64,000 bases of DNA from Cristatella mucedo (Eukaryota > Bryozoa > Phylactolaemata > Cristatellidae), in NCBI GenBank assembly GCA_009760855.2, contig WPIO01000021.1:2954001-3018000 (forward strand). The letters run 5' to 3'. The notes beneath the pieces are model-generated. The model saw nothing but the letters and a program-made list of their open reading frames with translations, was not told the origin of the DNA and ran no database searches. Shown in pieces: positions 48,301-60,500 of this stretch (position 1 is the first letter of the stretch; every line of letters starts with the position of its first letter). The position numbers and the translations under genes are program-made.

Positions 48301-51300
48301 TAGGGAAAATGGGGCACGAGCGAGTCAAGGGGCAAGGTAGCTAGCGATTATCGCAGACCTTGCCACAGCACCGTCACACGGAGTTACAGCGCCATGTCAC
48401 GCTGCAGCGTGGTGCCACACGGGACGAGGGCGGCCTGCTTTCACCTGTCGCAGGCTGACTTTGCGAGCATGTCTCGCTCGTCTGCACTGAGAAAGCCCGG
48501 CGTGACGACGAGACGTTCGAGCGAGCCGACGAGCACACCGAGGATGGGAGCAGTCATGTTCTCCTCCTGAGCATTCATCTTCTTAACGGCAACCTTAGAA
48601 AGGAGAACCACTGACTCACCTACTAGCACCAGGCACTGCAGAGAGGCAGTTCGGCTTAAAAGAGAGGAACATTTCGCAGTAACAAACACAGTCCAACTGA
48701 GCATCCAGTGTAAGGAAGTCTGATCACTGAGACACAGACTTAGCCCACACTTGTTTACTTGCCGACGATCAGCGGTTTTCACCAGAGCGGTGAGCCTCGA
48801 TGGCACACTAGGTAAGGCAGTTGCTTATTACGACCTCGGTCCCGAGGTCGTGGGTTCGAATCCTGCTTCGGGCGATCCTATATTGCTGCTGCAAGCGGTG
48901 GTGATAGCTGTAAAGGCTCTTCTGTCACTACACAAATGAGGCTGTTAAATCAGCTAGAGCATCGAGGCATTCGGTACCGAGTCCTGCAGTTCAAAACTCT
49001 ATGTTTACGGATTCTCTGGCCGATGCCAGTTAGAAGTCTGTCTGCCGGGCACAGGCTGCAATCTTGGCAAGCAGTCACAATCCATCATGTGCTCTCACCG
49101 GAGCACCTCCGCATGCCATTGGTCGAGGGAAGGGGGTTAGAGAAAGTTTAGTGGCAGCCTGACTGGGTTTGGAGGACAAGTTACAGATTTCAGACGACCT
49201 CCCAGAAAGTGTTCAACGACTCTGAGTGGGAGGGGGACCGACTTATATTGAAGTACACCCAGGCAAGACCGTCTAAAAGTGCAACGCACGTGGCACTTTT
49301 GACGGGGGGGGGGGGGGTAGCTGAGGCTCAAGCTCAGTCAATCTGGCCGGCAGGCGTGGCCGACAGACCGCCGAGCGCAGCATCTTTGCTCGGGCCAAAC
49401 CGAGATGACATCTCTGTGGCCGCCTCGATGGTCGCGAGCATTTATCCAGCAGCTTCGGGTACTTCAAGCCAGTCCATCAGTTCACACTCCATCTCCTGGT
49501 ATGCTTGCAAGTGTGCGACCCTTCCCCCAGAAAGCGCCTTGTGGGGATATAGCTGCGTGCAACAACGTACCCCTCATGTCTTCTAAGACAGGCGTTTGCT
49601 TCAAACAGCTTCGGCACAGCCGACGGCTGATCACTGAGGTGTACAGCTCCCTAGCATCATACCGGGCCATGGTGGCAACGTCCCGATGGCCAGAAAATCT
49701 GACCTCGAGAAGCTTTAATTTAGGCTAGCACTCGAGAATCCAAGCCAAGCCAGCACAACGGAGCAGACTCTTTTTCAAGTCTGCCCGAGGCCAGGCTTGC
49801 TGTCAGGCAACCAAGCCGAGGACGAAACAGTTCAAGTATAACAGTACAGGGCCACACTGGCTACCTCCATCATCGCATTCACCATCGCACTCAAGGGTCG
49901 AGGCTTGGTTTTCATGCCATTCCTTGCAGATAGGCGTTACACGCTAGCTAGAAGTTCCTCATCTGCCAAGCATAACTGCGTGACCTCGCGCCAGGGTGCG
50001 CCCAATCGCCAGGGTGATGTAGCAGGCAAGGCCTGAGGTTGCTCCTGGCACTTCCTAAGCCACTCCAAGATTGCATCACAGATCCATTCTCAACCCTCGA
50101 TGTGACTGCAAGACAGAAACTTCTCACCCCATGTTGCGACCGCATATAAGCTTCGATGCACTATGCACATAGGCAGCTTAATTGGACATGTTTACTCGGA
50201 ATAGATGTGTTATGAAGACTTGGTCCCTACGTTGCTAAGTGGTGAGCAGCTTCGCCACTGCACTCTCCATCCAAGAGACGATGGCTATGAGGTCTCCCAC
50301 TCCAACAAAATCTTTCCCTTCGTGAGTGGCATTCATCCATTTAAAACTCCTAAAAACGTTGTTGCGATCACGCTACATGAAATCAACCAGGAAAACCTCT
50401 CCCATGCAGGCAAGCAGGTTCGATGAATGGCCGAGGCCAGGCGACACAAAGACATGCGATCCAAGCTGCCGAGCACAGCGGCTGATGACGACAGTCTGCA
50501 GATGGCAGAGCCCAAAAACGAGTCCAGAAAAGTAATCGCTGTGCTACTACAGGAACATTTGTCAATTCGACTCAAGCGTAACTATGCCTATGCATATGAA
50601 CGCAAGAGGCCCACCAAAAGTGCCAACGAAAGCGAGGGTGTGTCATCACATGACTGAAGAGATCGCCTGTCGTGCACACGGTGGGGCTTCACGCACGAGG
50701 CTTGATGCTCTCGCAGCCAAATCAGTGCACAGTCCTCGGGTGCTTGTATGCTCGCGTATGCCGGAGGAGGGCAACAACTTACAAGACTGCAAAAGCGGCA
50801 TGTCTAGGTAATAATAACAGTAATAATACAGCATACTATAACGTGAAGCACCTGCTATCGACATTTTGCTCCATCGAACTTCAAAAGTGGCACAACACAA
50901 TTTGGCACAGGTTTGAGAGTGTGTGAAACACCAGACTTAAAAAGGTGTGCAAAAATATTTAAATAAACTTGGAAGCAATCAGAACTAGTGGAATACAGAA
51001 GCTTTTAAGTCTAGCAAAGACGGTGGCGAGGCACAGAAACTTACTTCAATGGCCTGTGACCGCAGCTCGCTATCCTTCACGTGTTCCGGAAAAGTTTCGA
51101 GGACATAAAACACAGTGGACCATAGCACCAGCGAGTTGTCTTCACTAAAGATGATTGGCCTAAAAGCACACGATGTAATATATATCGAGGCTGGCTATAA
51201 AGGATGGTCACGGATTTGGCCGTGGCAGCAATAGGAAGGACATTGGTGACAACATAATAATAATGCATTTGTATAGGGCTCTCGGAGAACTAAATTCCTT

Positions 51301-54300
51301 TCTAGGCCCTTTACATATTCTGGAAAATAAGTACAACACTCACTCGGTTAGTTATAAAATGCGCAAGGTCAGCAAGCATTAGGACGCATGCGAAGGACAA
51401 CTCAATCGGACGAGCGAATACTCCGATTAACAGTCAGGTTTGTGTGCCTCTTTTTTTAAATGTCAAGTTAGAGAAAGACGTCAAGTCAGTTAAAAGTGAG
51501 TTCCAGGCTTTGGGAGCATTCAAATTGAAGGCATGGTTTCCAACCGATTTGAGGCTGATCTGAGGCACGACTAAACAAACTGAGGAAGAAGAGCAGGTGG
51601 TACGATGCGAAGCCTGATTAGGAAGTATTTCGGATAGGTATTCTGAAGCAAGAAATGACGCGACCTAAAAGTGAGTGACAGAGCCGTGAAGCCAATAAGT
51701 GCTTGATGTGGAGCCAGTGCAGTTGGATGAGAAGTAGTGTACTGCGGCAGCTTTGGCGTTTGTGATAGACAAGCTTAGCCACAGAGTCTTGCACCAACTG
51801 TAAGTGGTCTATCGCACAGGTAGGAAGACCTACGAGTAGTGAGTTACATATTTGTAGATGGGATGTCAAAAATGACATCAGCTTCACTGTGGTATTCTTA
51901 TATAAGCAGGCCAGGATTTTTGCAACGGTACGTAGCTGAAAGTAGGCACACGTGACTGAGGAGCTGATGTAGTCATCTAGAGAAAGGTCACTTTGGAACA
52001 TAACACCCAGCTGCATGCAGAAGCTACAAGAGATATGCTGGCCGAGCACATTTTGAGAGTGGCATTTCCAATTTCCCAGGAACACTAGGTTTTCCCATAG
52101 CTGGTAAGTTGGTTTTATTGTCTTTCAATTTGGGAAAGTCTGCTGCCATTCAATAATAATAATAATAATATTGCACTTGAAAAAGCGCCCTCAGAGAACT
52201 TAATCTCTTTCTAGGCGCTTTACATTTGCTGCAAAGTGATACGCAATAGAATAGTAAGTAAAATCATGCTTGAAAAACAAACAAAATGAATAACATGGTT
52301 AGGGGTTACATGCACTGGGTCAGCATGCAAATGTGGTTAGTGGCAGCATGAACAGTGTCAGCACGCATAAGCACATCGAGGACGAATCACAAGGACCCAC
52401 TAAATGCTGTCCTAAATAGGTATGTTTTTAAGTTTCTTTTAAATGTGGTCAGGTCAGGGGATGTTCTGATGCAGGTCGGGAGGGAGTTCCAGGCTGTGGG
52501 AGCATACGAGCTAAATGCACGGTCTCCAAAGGATTTAAGGTTTGTACGAGGTATTTCTAGACTGTTGGATTCCGAAAAGCGAGTGGTACGATGCTTTGCC
52601 TGATAGGGTAGTATATCTGAAAGATAGGTTGGAGCCATAGAATGAAGAGACCTAAAAGTGAGCGACAAAACCTTGAAGTCAATCCGTTGCTTGACTGGTA
52701 ACCAGTGCAGGTCGGCGAGAAGTGGAGTAATGTGACAACTGCGCAGCTCACGACAGACAAGCCTAGCTGCAGAGTTTTGCACCAGCTGCAATCGCCTGAT
52801 CGCACATGCTGGTAGGCCAGTAAGCAGTGAGTTGCAGAAGTCGAGACGAGATGTCACGAATGCATGGACCAACTTGGACGTGGTATCCTTATCTAAACAA
52901 GCCCTAATTTTAGCAATGTTATGAAGCTGAAAATAGGCTGATTTGACTGTGGAGCTGATGTGGTCGTCTAACGAGAGGTCGCTTTGGAATATGACACCTA
53001 GATTTCGAGCTGATGCAACTGGAGATATGCTGGCAGAGCCAATTTGACTCGTTTTGCTGACATTCAAGAAGGAATGTCAGCAAAACCTGCTGCACGGGAA
53101 TTAAGAGAGTTCGACATGCTGGATGGCAGGAAGGATGGAATGGAAGCACAAGCTTCTGTGGATCATCTGAATCACACTGACCAGCTGCAGGGAAGCAACC
53201 AACACACGGCACAGCCATTCATAAATATTCATTCAACAACACAAGATGCGTACTGGACTTCAGCACGACAGATGACAAGTGCGAAGCTGCACTGCATCCA
53301 GTGCCACCTTAGTGGCAAGCCCATCACGGTCGAGTCAAGCCTGGGAGGCTATGCGAGCGAGCACGACCTACGATCCGCACCCACAACGTGATGATCACAT
53401 CGGCAAGAGAGAGAGTATAAACTTGAAAAGAAGCAGACCATGCACTAATGTCTGCCATAAACCACAGGCCGTCTGGGCGAGGACACACAGCACGCTGAGT
53501 CAGTGGTGCTAACTCGTTAAGCACGCCAGCAAGTGTCTCGTTGTAGCATTCTATCAATGGCGACAGGTCGGAAGGGGGATTGAGCAGCAGCGGCGAAGAA
53601 GATATTTTCGCTCTGATAGCATCAGTGTAAAGGTTCTTGAGGTTTCGTAATTCATAGATAATTTTGGATGCGAAGGAGGGCACAGACTGTAGACTAAAAA
53701 GACTGAACGAGGTGTACAGATGAGCATAATTTGATAATAGTAGATGATAGCATACACTTGTGGGAGAATATTTGATCTACTGTCTGACCCTTGTTGTGAG
53801 TGGGGTCATGCAAATGAGCCACAACAGAAAATGAGTCAGTCAGTGCACGAAATTCGACACTTACGGCATCAGTTAAGTCGTCAAAAGGAATGTTAAACCA
53901 TCCATAACGAGGAAAGATCGATTTCTTACACAGAATAAAAATGAGATCACAGAAATCTGAGATAAAGGTGGACTTCATACCTGGGAGGGAGGGACGAATG
54001 ATTATTGCTACCACTGGCAGCTTGTTGTTGGAGGGACACGAGATTCGAAAGACTGCTTCAAAGGGACTGCACACGGTTTGAAATTGAGGGAGAAACGTGC
54101 GAATATGACGATTCATCCACCAGTTTTCCTTGATCTAGCATATGAAAGAATGAGAAACCTGTCTGTGTGGCATCGGTTATGGTCGGAAAGTTTGACAATT
54201 TCAGCCAGATCTCGATTAAGACGAGCAGGTCAAGACTGCCGTCCAAAATAATCTCATGCATTATTAAGGGTTTATTACACACTGAACAAGCATTCCAAAG

Positions 54301-54438
54301 GCAAGCGTTAAGATGGGACACCGGGGTTCTAGTAAGCCCGATGACCATTAAAGTTCCGAGTGATTCACAGCAGCTCTCTCTCTGTCTCACTGTCTCTCTG
54401 TCTCTGTCTCTCTCTCTCTGTCTCTCTCTCTCTGTCTC

Positions 54439-54521
<83 letters not shown>

Positions 54522-57500
54522 AGCCGATCGTGCAGGGTAGAACGAGACAATGCTCTTTGAATACCGAACACCGAACAAGCAGAGCTTCCGGCAACCGTGG
54601 TGGCAATGCCTAGGTTGTCCTTTGGAGAAACCCAATTCAAGGACCCTGGCAACAGCAATCCCATCAAGCAAAGCATTTGGATGACGATAGCAAAGTGATA
54701 ATAGGCATGCACGATTATACCTAATATACACGTTCATAGCAGTTGGCGAAACTAACGCTGCCATAATATGCATGTTCATAACAGTCGGCGATGCTGCCGG
54801 CTTTGTGGGTGCGGCTGTTAGCGGCTACATGCTCCTTGCGGATGTTACCACCAAACTTCTGGAATGCTTTTATGCAGCACCTGTAAAGTGCCTAGAGAGT
54901 AATTAAGTTCTCTGAGGGCACTATTCAAATGTATTATTATCATTATTATGTAAACAGGCACGTGCATTTCTTAAGGACTACGAACAAGAAACAGACCAGC
55001 TTTAAGCAATGAGCTTCCAGGCACTAATTTTTTCATCAAGTAGCCACTACCAATGCATGCCAAGAAACCATCCGGTCAATCCAGGGTGATTCTTCAGCCT
55101 TTTGCTCTCACACTAATGCCGGAACTGATACACACGACCTTTGCCTGGCATTAGCTGAACGTGAGTGCGAATGAGTCTATTAGTCAGAAGAGAATGACAA
55201 TTAGGTCGGATAGGGGACTATACAATCTGGTGGCTGCTCCGGCAAGCTTGCATGTATCTCTAGGTACACCGCATGAGTATCCGCGAGACAGAGGTTACCT
55301 GTCCAGAGCATCAAGCTGCTGGCGTGCACTCTCATTCACGACCGGTAGCAGCATTCGCACGATGTCTGGATCTCTGGTGCTGATGAGGTAGATGCTGCCG
55401 GTCAGGGCACTCATCTTAGTGGGAACGTGGTTACTTTTCAGTGCCTGCTCGATGACCTTGGTCAGCCTCTCCTTGCCTGCGCCATCCTGCACCAGAGAGA
55501 TGCATTCTATGATTTCTTCACAAGAATGCAACGAGTCATCAACAAAACTGAACAAAAACAAATGTAGCAAGTATCCCATTCTGGATCTACGCCCCCCGAA
55601 GCAAATGCCGACCTTACATACTTTTCTAGCAAGAAACGATCGAGCAGCAGATCTAGGCCCGCTAGAGGCCGGCAGCCTTTTCGCTTCAGTCGTTGGGCTG
55701 GCCCATTGAACGACAGAGAGACATTGTGTCTTCCACGTCTCCTACTTCTGATGAGCACTTACTCGAACACACCGGTCAGCAAACCCAACCGTGCCTGACG
55801 TGGACAGTCTGCTGAGGCTGCTTTGGCAGGCAAATGGTCGGCAGCCGGCTTTCTCTGCTTAGCTTTGTTGGTCGCTGCCAATTGGCCACGAAGGCCGGTT
55901 TCAACCGGTCGTCTGCAGGCAAGAGACAAAGCTGCGATTCGCACCAGCCTCGGTCCACGGGCAGCCTCGGTCCAAGGGCAGCCTCGGTCCAAGGGCAGCC
56001 TCGGTCCACGGGCAGCCTCGGTCCACGGGCAGCCTCGGTCCACGGGCAGCCTCGGTCCACGGGCAGCCTCGGTCCACGAGCAGCCTCGGTCCACGAGCAG
56101 CATCGCTCGGAAAGTAGGAGGAAGGCTTGCCGAGGCATCGCTGGGGGGGGGGAGTCTGCCCTCTCTTGACGATTGCCTGCATTTCCTCCACTCGCTGTGG
56201 TGTCACCCTAAGCTTATTGGAATTTTTGCCACTGACTCCACGTTCGACCACGGACAGCAAGCAGTGCGCATCCCTTCTCACACTGACCCCTCAAAATGCA
56301 AGCAAAGTTAGGCTCCGAATACGTGGAAAGCAAGCGCAATTTCGCAAAGGTACACAGACTGCACACAGCTCGTGCTTAAATACCAGCATGATCAGTTGTG
56401 CACTTACCTACGGACATATAAATTACTGATAAGGGAAAGCAACAGGGAGAGTCACAGCACTGCAGTGCTAACATTTGAATGCTTCGTGCATTCATGTGCA
56501 GCATCTATGGGCATGGGTGGCGAATCCATCACTTATGCTTGAAGAAGCTCAGTGCCTTTTACACTCAAAGCCGATCTATCCCATCACACCACAGTATAGT
56601 GTTGGCACAACAAGGTAGGAGACAGGAAGCTATTGCATCTTACAACAACAAGGCCTAGCACCTCAAATAAATTAAAAAACACATAAGGGGCTAGAGCTCT
56701 TTGAATATGCCATCTTTCTTAGTAAACTTAACCTTCAGCCTGCTAAGTAGATCAAGCAGGCTTGGGTTCCTTCGAACACTCCAGCTTGCTGCGGAATAGG
56801 AGCAGAGCAGTTAGAGAATAAATACAGCACTTGCACAATGTTCACCGGTCAAATGCACATTCTTATTACTAACTTCGGCAGCAGCAGCAGCACGTATAGA
56901 AGAGCTACAAACATGGTGACTGCTAGGCATGTGCAGGTGAAGAATTCAGAGGTAAACAGATGAATCAAACCCAAGGAAAAGTTCAAAGCCTTGCAAATAA
57001 AATCAGCTGGAATAGCAAGCGGACAAAAAAGTGGTTGCACAGCCTTCAGCGCTGTGACTAAACATGTATAATTATTATTATTCTTACTAAAAACTAGCTA
57101 CACCAGAAGGCTTGACTCGGTACCATCGCAGAGAAGTCTGCAGGCACATGTCAGCACATAACCTACCAGCTTCGATGACGACGAGGACATCACAGCAGCA
57201 GAAGACTTGGCAAGCCCGTGAATTATGTATTGGCCTGTCAATTCATCTTCTGCATAGTGGCTCTTCTGCAAGTTGCTAAACACATCGTACATCCACTCGT
57301 ACTGTCTGGTAGAGACGAAAAGATCGGATAAGATAGTCAACTGCAATGACAAGCGTACAAAGACACGGGTGCAGTCCAGCACACAGCACGGCTCGCGTAA
57401 CTGCACGACGTAAACGAACGTGACGAAGCGCGCGGCAAGCTACGAGAGCCCATACAAGTCGTGCACAACCCGCTGAGATGCACGGCGGGCAAGGGCAAAT

Positions 57501-60500
57501 CGAAAGAGACTCAACCGACTGCTACGGTTCACCGCCCTTGCACTATCTGCCGAACCCTTGGCGACAGCTCAGTCCTAACAGAATCGCCGCTGCACGACGA
57601 GAGATCGAGGCACCAAAGGGCACTAGCTGCAGGGCTAGCGGGCTTCTCTAGCGCCTGAAGCATGTTGCTGCAGGCAAGGCAAAATGTGAAACCTAATATG
57701 GCCTCATCCTACCATTCGCCGACAGCCATTCATTGACAACGGCAGGGCCAAGTGCGAGGCGATGAAAATCGACTTCCTTAAAGGCAAAAGCACAGTCAAA
57801 CGCCAGCAGCGATCGAAAAGAAGCCTGCCAAGCTCGGGTCGCAGGGTCGGGCGGCACTCACGGTGCGAACTGCTTCGTTGACGAGCATCAGCGGCTGCTT
57901 GGGTTGGGTGGTGGCCACAGGCGCCAGGGCGGCGGCAGCCAGCCAATCGCCAAAAGAGTCTGTGAGCAGCTGCAGGCACGACTGCACGTCCACGCTGCTG
58001 CTGCTCCGGCTGCTGCTAGGGCCCCGCGGAGAAGAGTCCGCCGGGGCCTGCTTCTCAGATAGTTCTGTTTCGGACTTCTCCATGACAACGACAGGCAGCA
58101 ATGATGAAGATGCTAGCTCCTAATGCAAAGAAAAGACGAAACCCGGTGTTCCAGTGGCTTTCGCGTGCGATGGCGGCGAAGAAGATCGACGTTAAATCCA
58201 GACTCGAGGCGTCGAGGCAGCACAGCTAGCTGCTTCGTGGGTGGCAGCAGGCATCCTTGAGGAAGCGGGTGTGCACAAGTAATTGGAGATGGTGCACTTC
58301 TGGACATCCGACATGCAGTCTCTGCTGGCTTCGACTGACAGGCATGAGAGAGGCATGGCTAACTGGAGCGGCTAAAGCAGCAGCATACTGCTGCTTGCCT
58401 ACCCTTCGCTGCTTTCTTTCTGAATCGCATAACAATAATAATAATAATGCACTTGATAAAGTGCCCTCAGAGAACCAATCTCTTTCTAGGCACTTCACAT
58501 TTGCTGCAAAGGGAAGCGTGATTGAATGGTGAGTAACATCATGCTTGATAAACATGTATAACATGGTTAGGGGTGACATGCACAGGGTCAGCATGCAAAT
58601 GTGGTTAGAGGCAGCATGCACAGTGTCAGCATGCATAAGCACATGAAGGACGAATCAAAGGGACACACTAAATGCTGTCCTATATAGGTGTGTCTTAAAG
58701 TTCTTTTTAAACGTGGTCAAGTCAGGGAATGTTCTGACACAAGTCAGGAGGGAGTTCCAGGCCTTGGGAGCATACAAACTAAATTTATGGTCTCCAAAGG
58801 ATTTGAGGTTTGTACGAGGTATTGGTAAACTGTTGGATTCCGAAAAGCAGGTGGTACGATGCTTGGCTTGGTGTGGGAGTATATCTGAGAGATAGGCTGG
58901 AGCCACAGAATGAAGTGACCTAAAAGTGAGCGACAAAACAGTTTTCTCAACGGAAATGGATTATTTCAAGTTATTCACTGCACTAGTCACAAAAGCAAAG
59001 TTTGTAGGAGAGAATGAACGTTTTCTATAGCGGTTTGGTACAAGCAATTGAGAAATAACACTCACTACCCAGGAACAAATATTGGGTTACATAGCGCTAT
59101 TATCATTATGCTTGAACACACATCAGCAAAGCGTCCTTTGACGGCCACAGGATGATGCAGGTCAGCCACCTTCTCACCGAGTCCGACCTTCCCCATTCAT
59201 CTTCCCTCCCTTTAGGCTCCACTAATTGGCAAACAGCAGAGTAGGAGTGGGTGCAAGGGGCACGGGGGGGGGGGGGGGGGCGGGTAGGATGGCCCTATGG
59301 GCTAAGCGGCTGTGCTCTCTCACCAGGTCTCCTGCCGAGACGCTGCCGTCATTGTCACCGTTGCTGTCGGCAGTCTTGGCAGAAGGATCTGGCAGACACC
59401 AGTTGCTAGCGTAATCGTCACAGCATAGGATGTCGGCTCTGAGCTGCAACTCGATTAGCTTGTGCATCCTCTGCAACTTCATACCATTCCTGTAAAAGAG
59501 AAGGAGGATCCAGCTGCCATTCTACAGCAGCTAGTCTGGCCGTACGAAATTCGTATGACGACCATAATTTGTTCGTCTAGTGCCATCAGAGAGCCAAATC
59601 TCTATCCAAGTGCTTTACAACTCACTGCAAGAGAAGCAATAACCAGGGGTTTATGACAAGCGCGGTCATATGCTGTGATAAAGTATGCTAAAGCACAAGA
59701 AGACACTCAGAAGAGTAAAAGGTAAGTAGGACCCATGGTTAGTAGCATGCACTGAATCATGTGCAAGTACACATGCAAAGCATGCAAAGCAACTACAAAG
59801 ACAAGTTCGCTGAGCAGCAGGGAAAGCTGAGCGCATCTTTGGCTGATACTTGAATGATGTAAAATAATTGCAGGTGGGGACTGTAGGAAGAGGCAAGACG
59901 AACTTAGGGCCATATCACCAAAAAGTTTCAATCAAGTGCGATGAGCGATGAGACAACTGGAAGCCAAAGAGCTGGTAAGTGGTGCGAGAGCACGTGACTG
60001 AAAGAGCAAGCAGGTCGATGTGTAGGCTGTTGAAAGCAAGTGAAACGACCAGCGAGTCAAAGAGAAAAGCTTGAAGTCGATTCTATGCTTGATAATCTTG
60101 AGGCTATTGTACTCTTGTCTAAGCAGGACCTGATTTCGGCAATGGTCCTGAGCTGACAGAGGCTGACTTGACAGTGGAGGCAATGGCTCATCCAATGCCA
60201 AGTCGTTTTGGAACAGCATGACCACATTACAGGCAAACACTGCTGGCACTAGGTTTCTCAAAAACTTTTAGGTTGGTCTTCTCATTGTTAACCTTCGTCG
60301 TTGGTAGCCATACCAATGCAAACGTCGTCGATGCAGGCTGCAAGAAAATTTTAGGTGCATTGGATGCAGAGTGAGGCTTACACGGGTCGAAGGATACAGC
60401 TCACAGTCACAGCATAGAAATGAAAGCCAAGATTGTGTGTCTCTAGCGATGACATCGGTCAGAGGGAGAGTATAGGTACCACAAAAAAGTGGGCCCAAGC

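Noticed and set aside
48057-48335. Frames next to HTT exon H as the missing HTT exon
   Set aside because: An Arg/Ala/Leu-rich frame looked similar at first, but its splice phase does not fit and 47936-48003 matches HTT far better.
55776-56281. Repeated Pro-Arg-Leu/Asp-Arg-Gly peptides on both strands
   Set aside because: Produced by the 17-bp minisatellite, which reads open in several frames.
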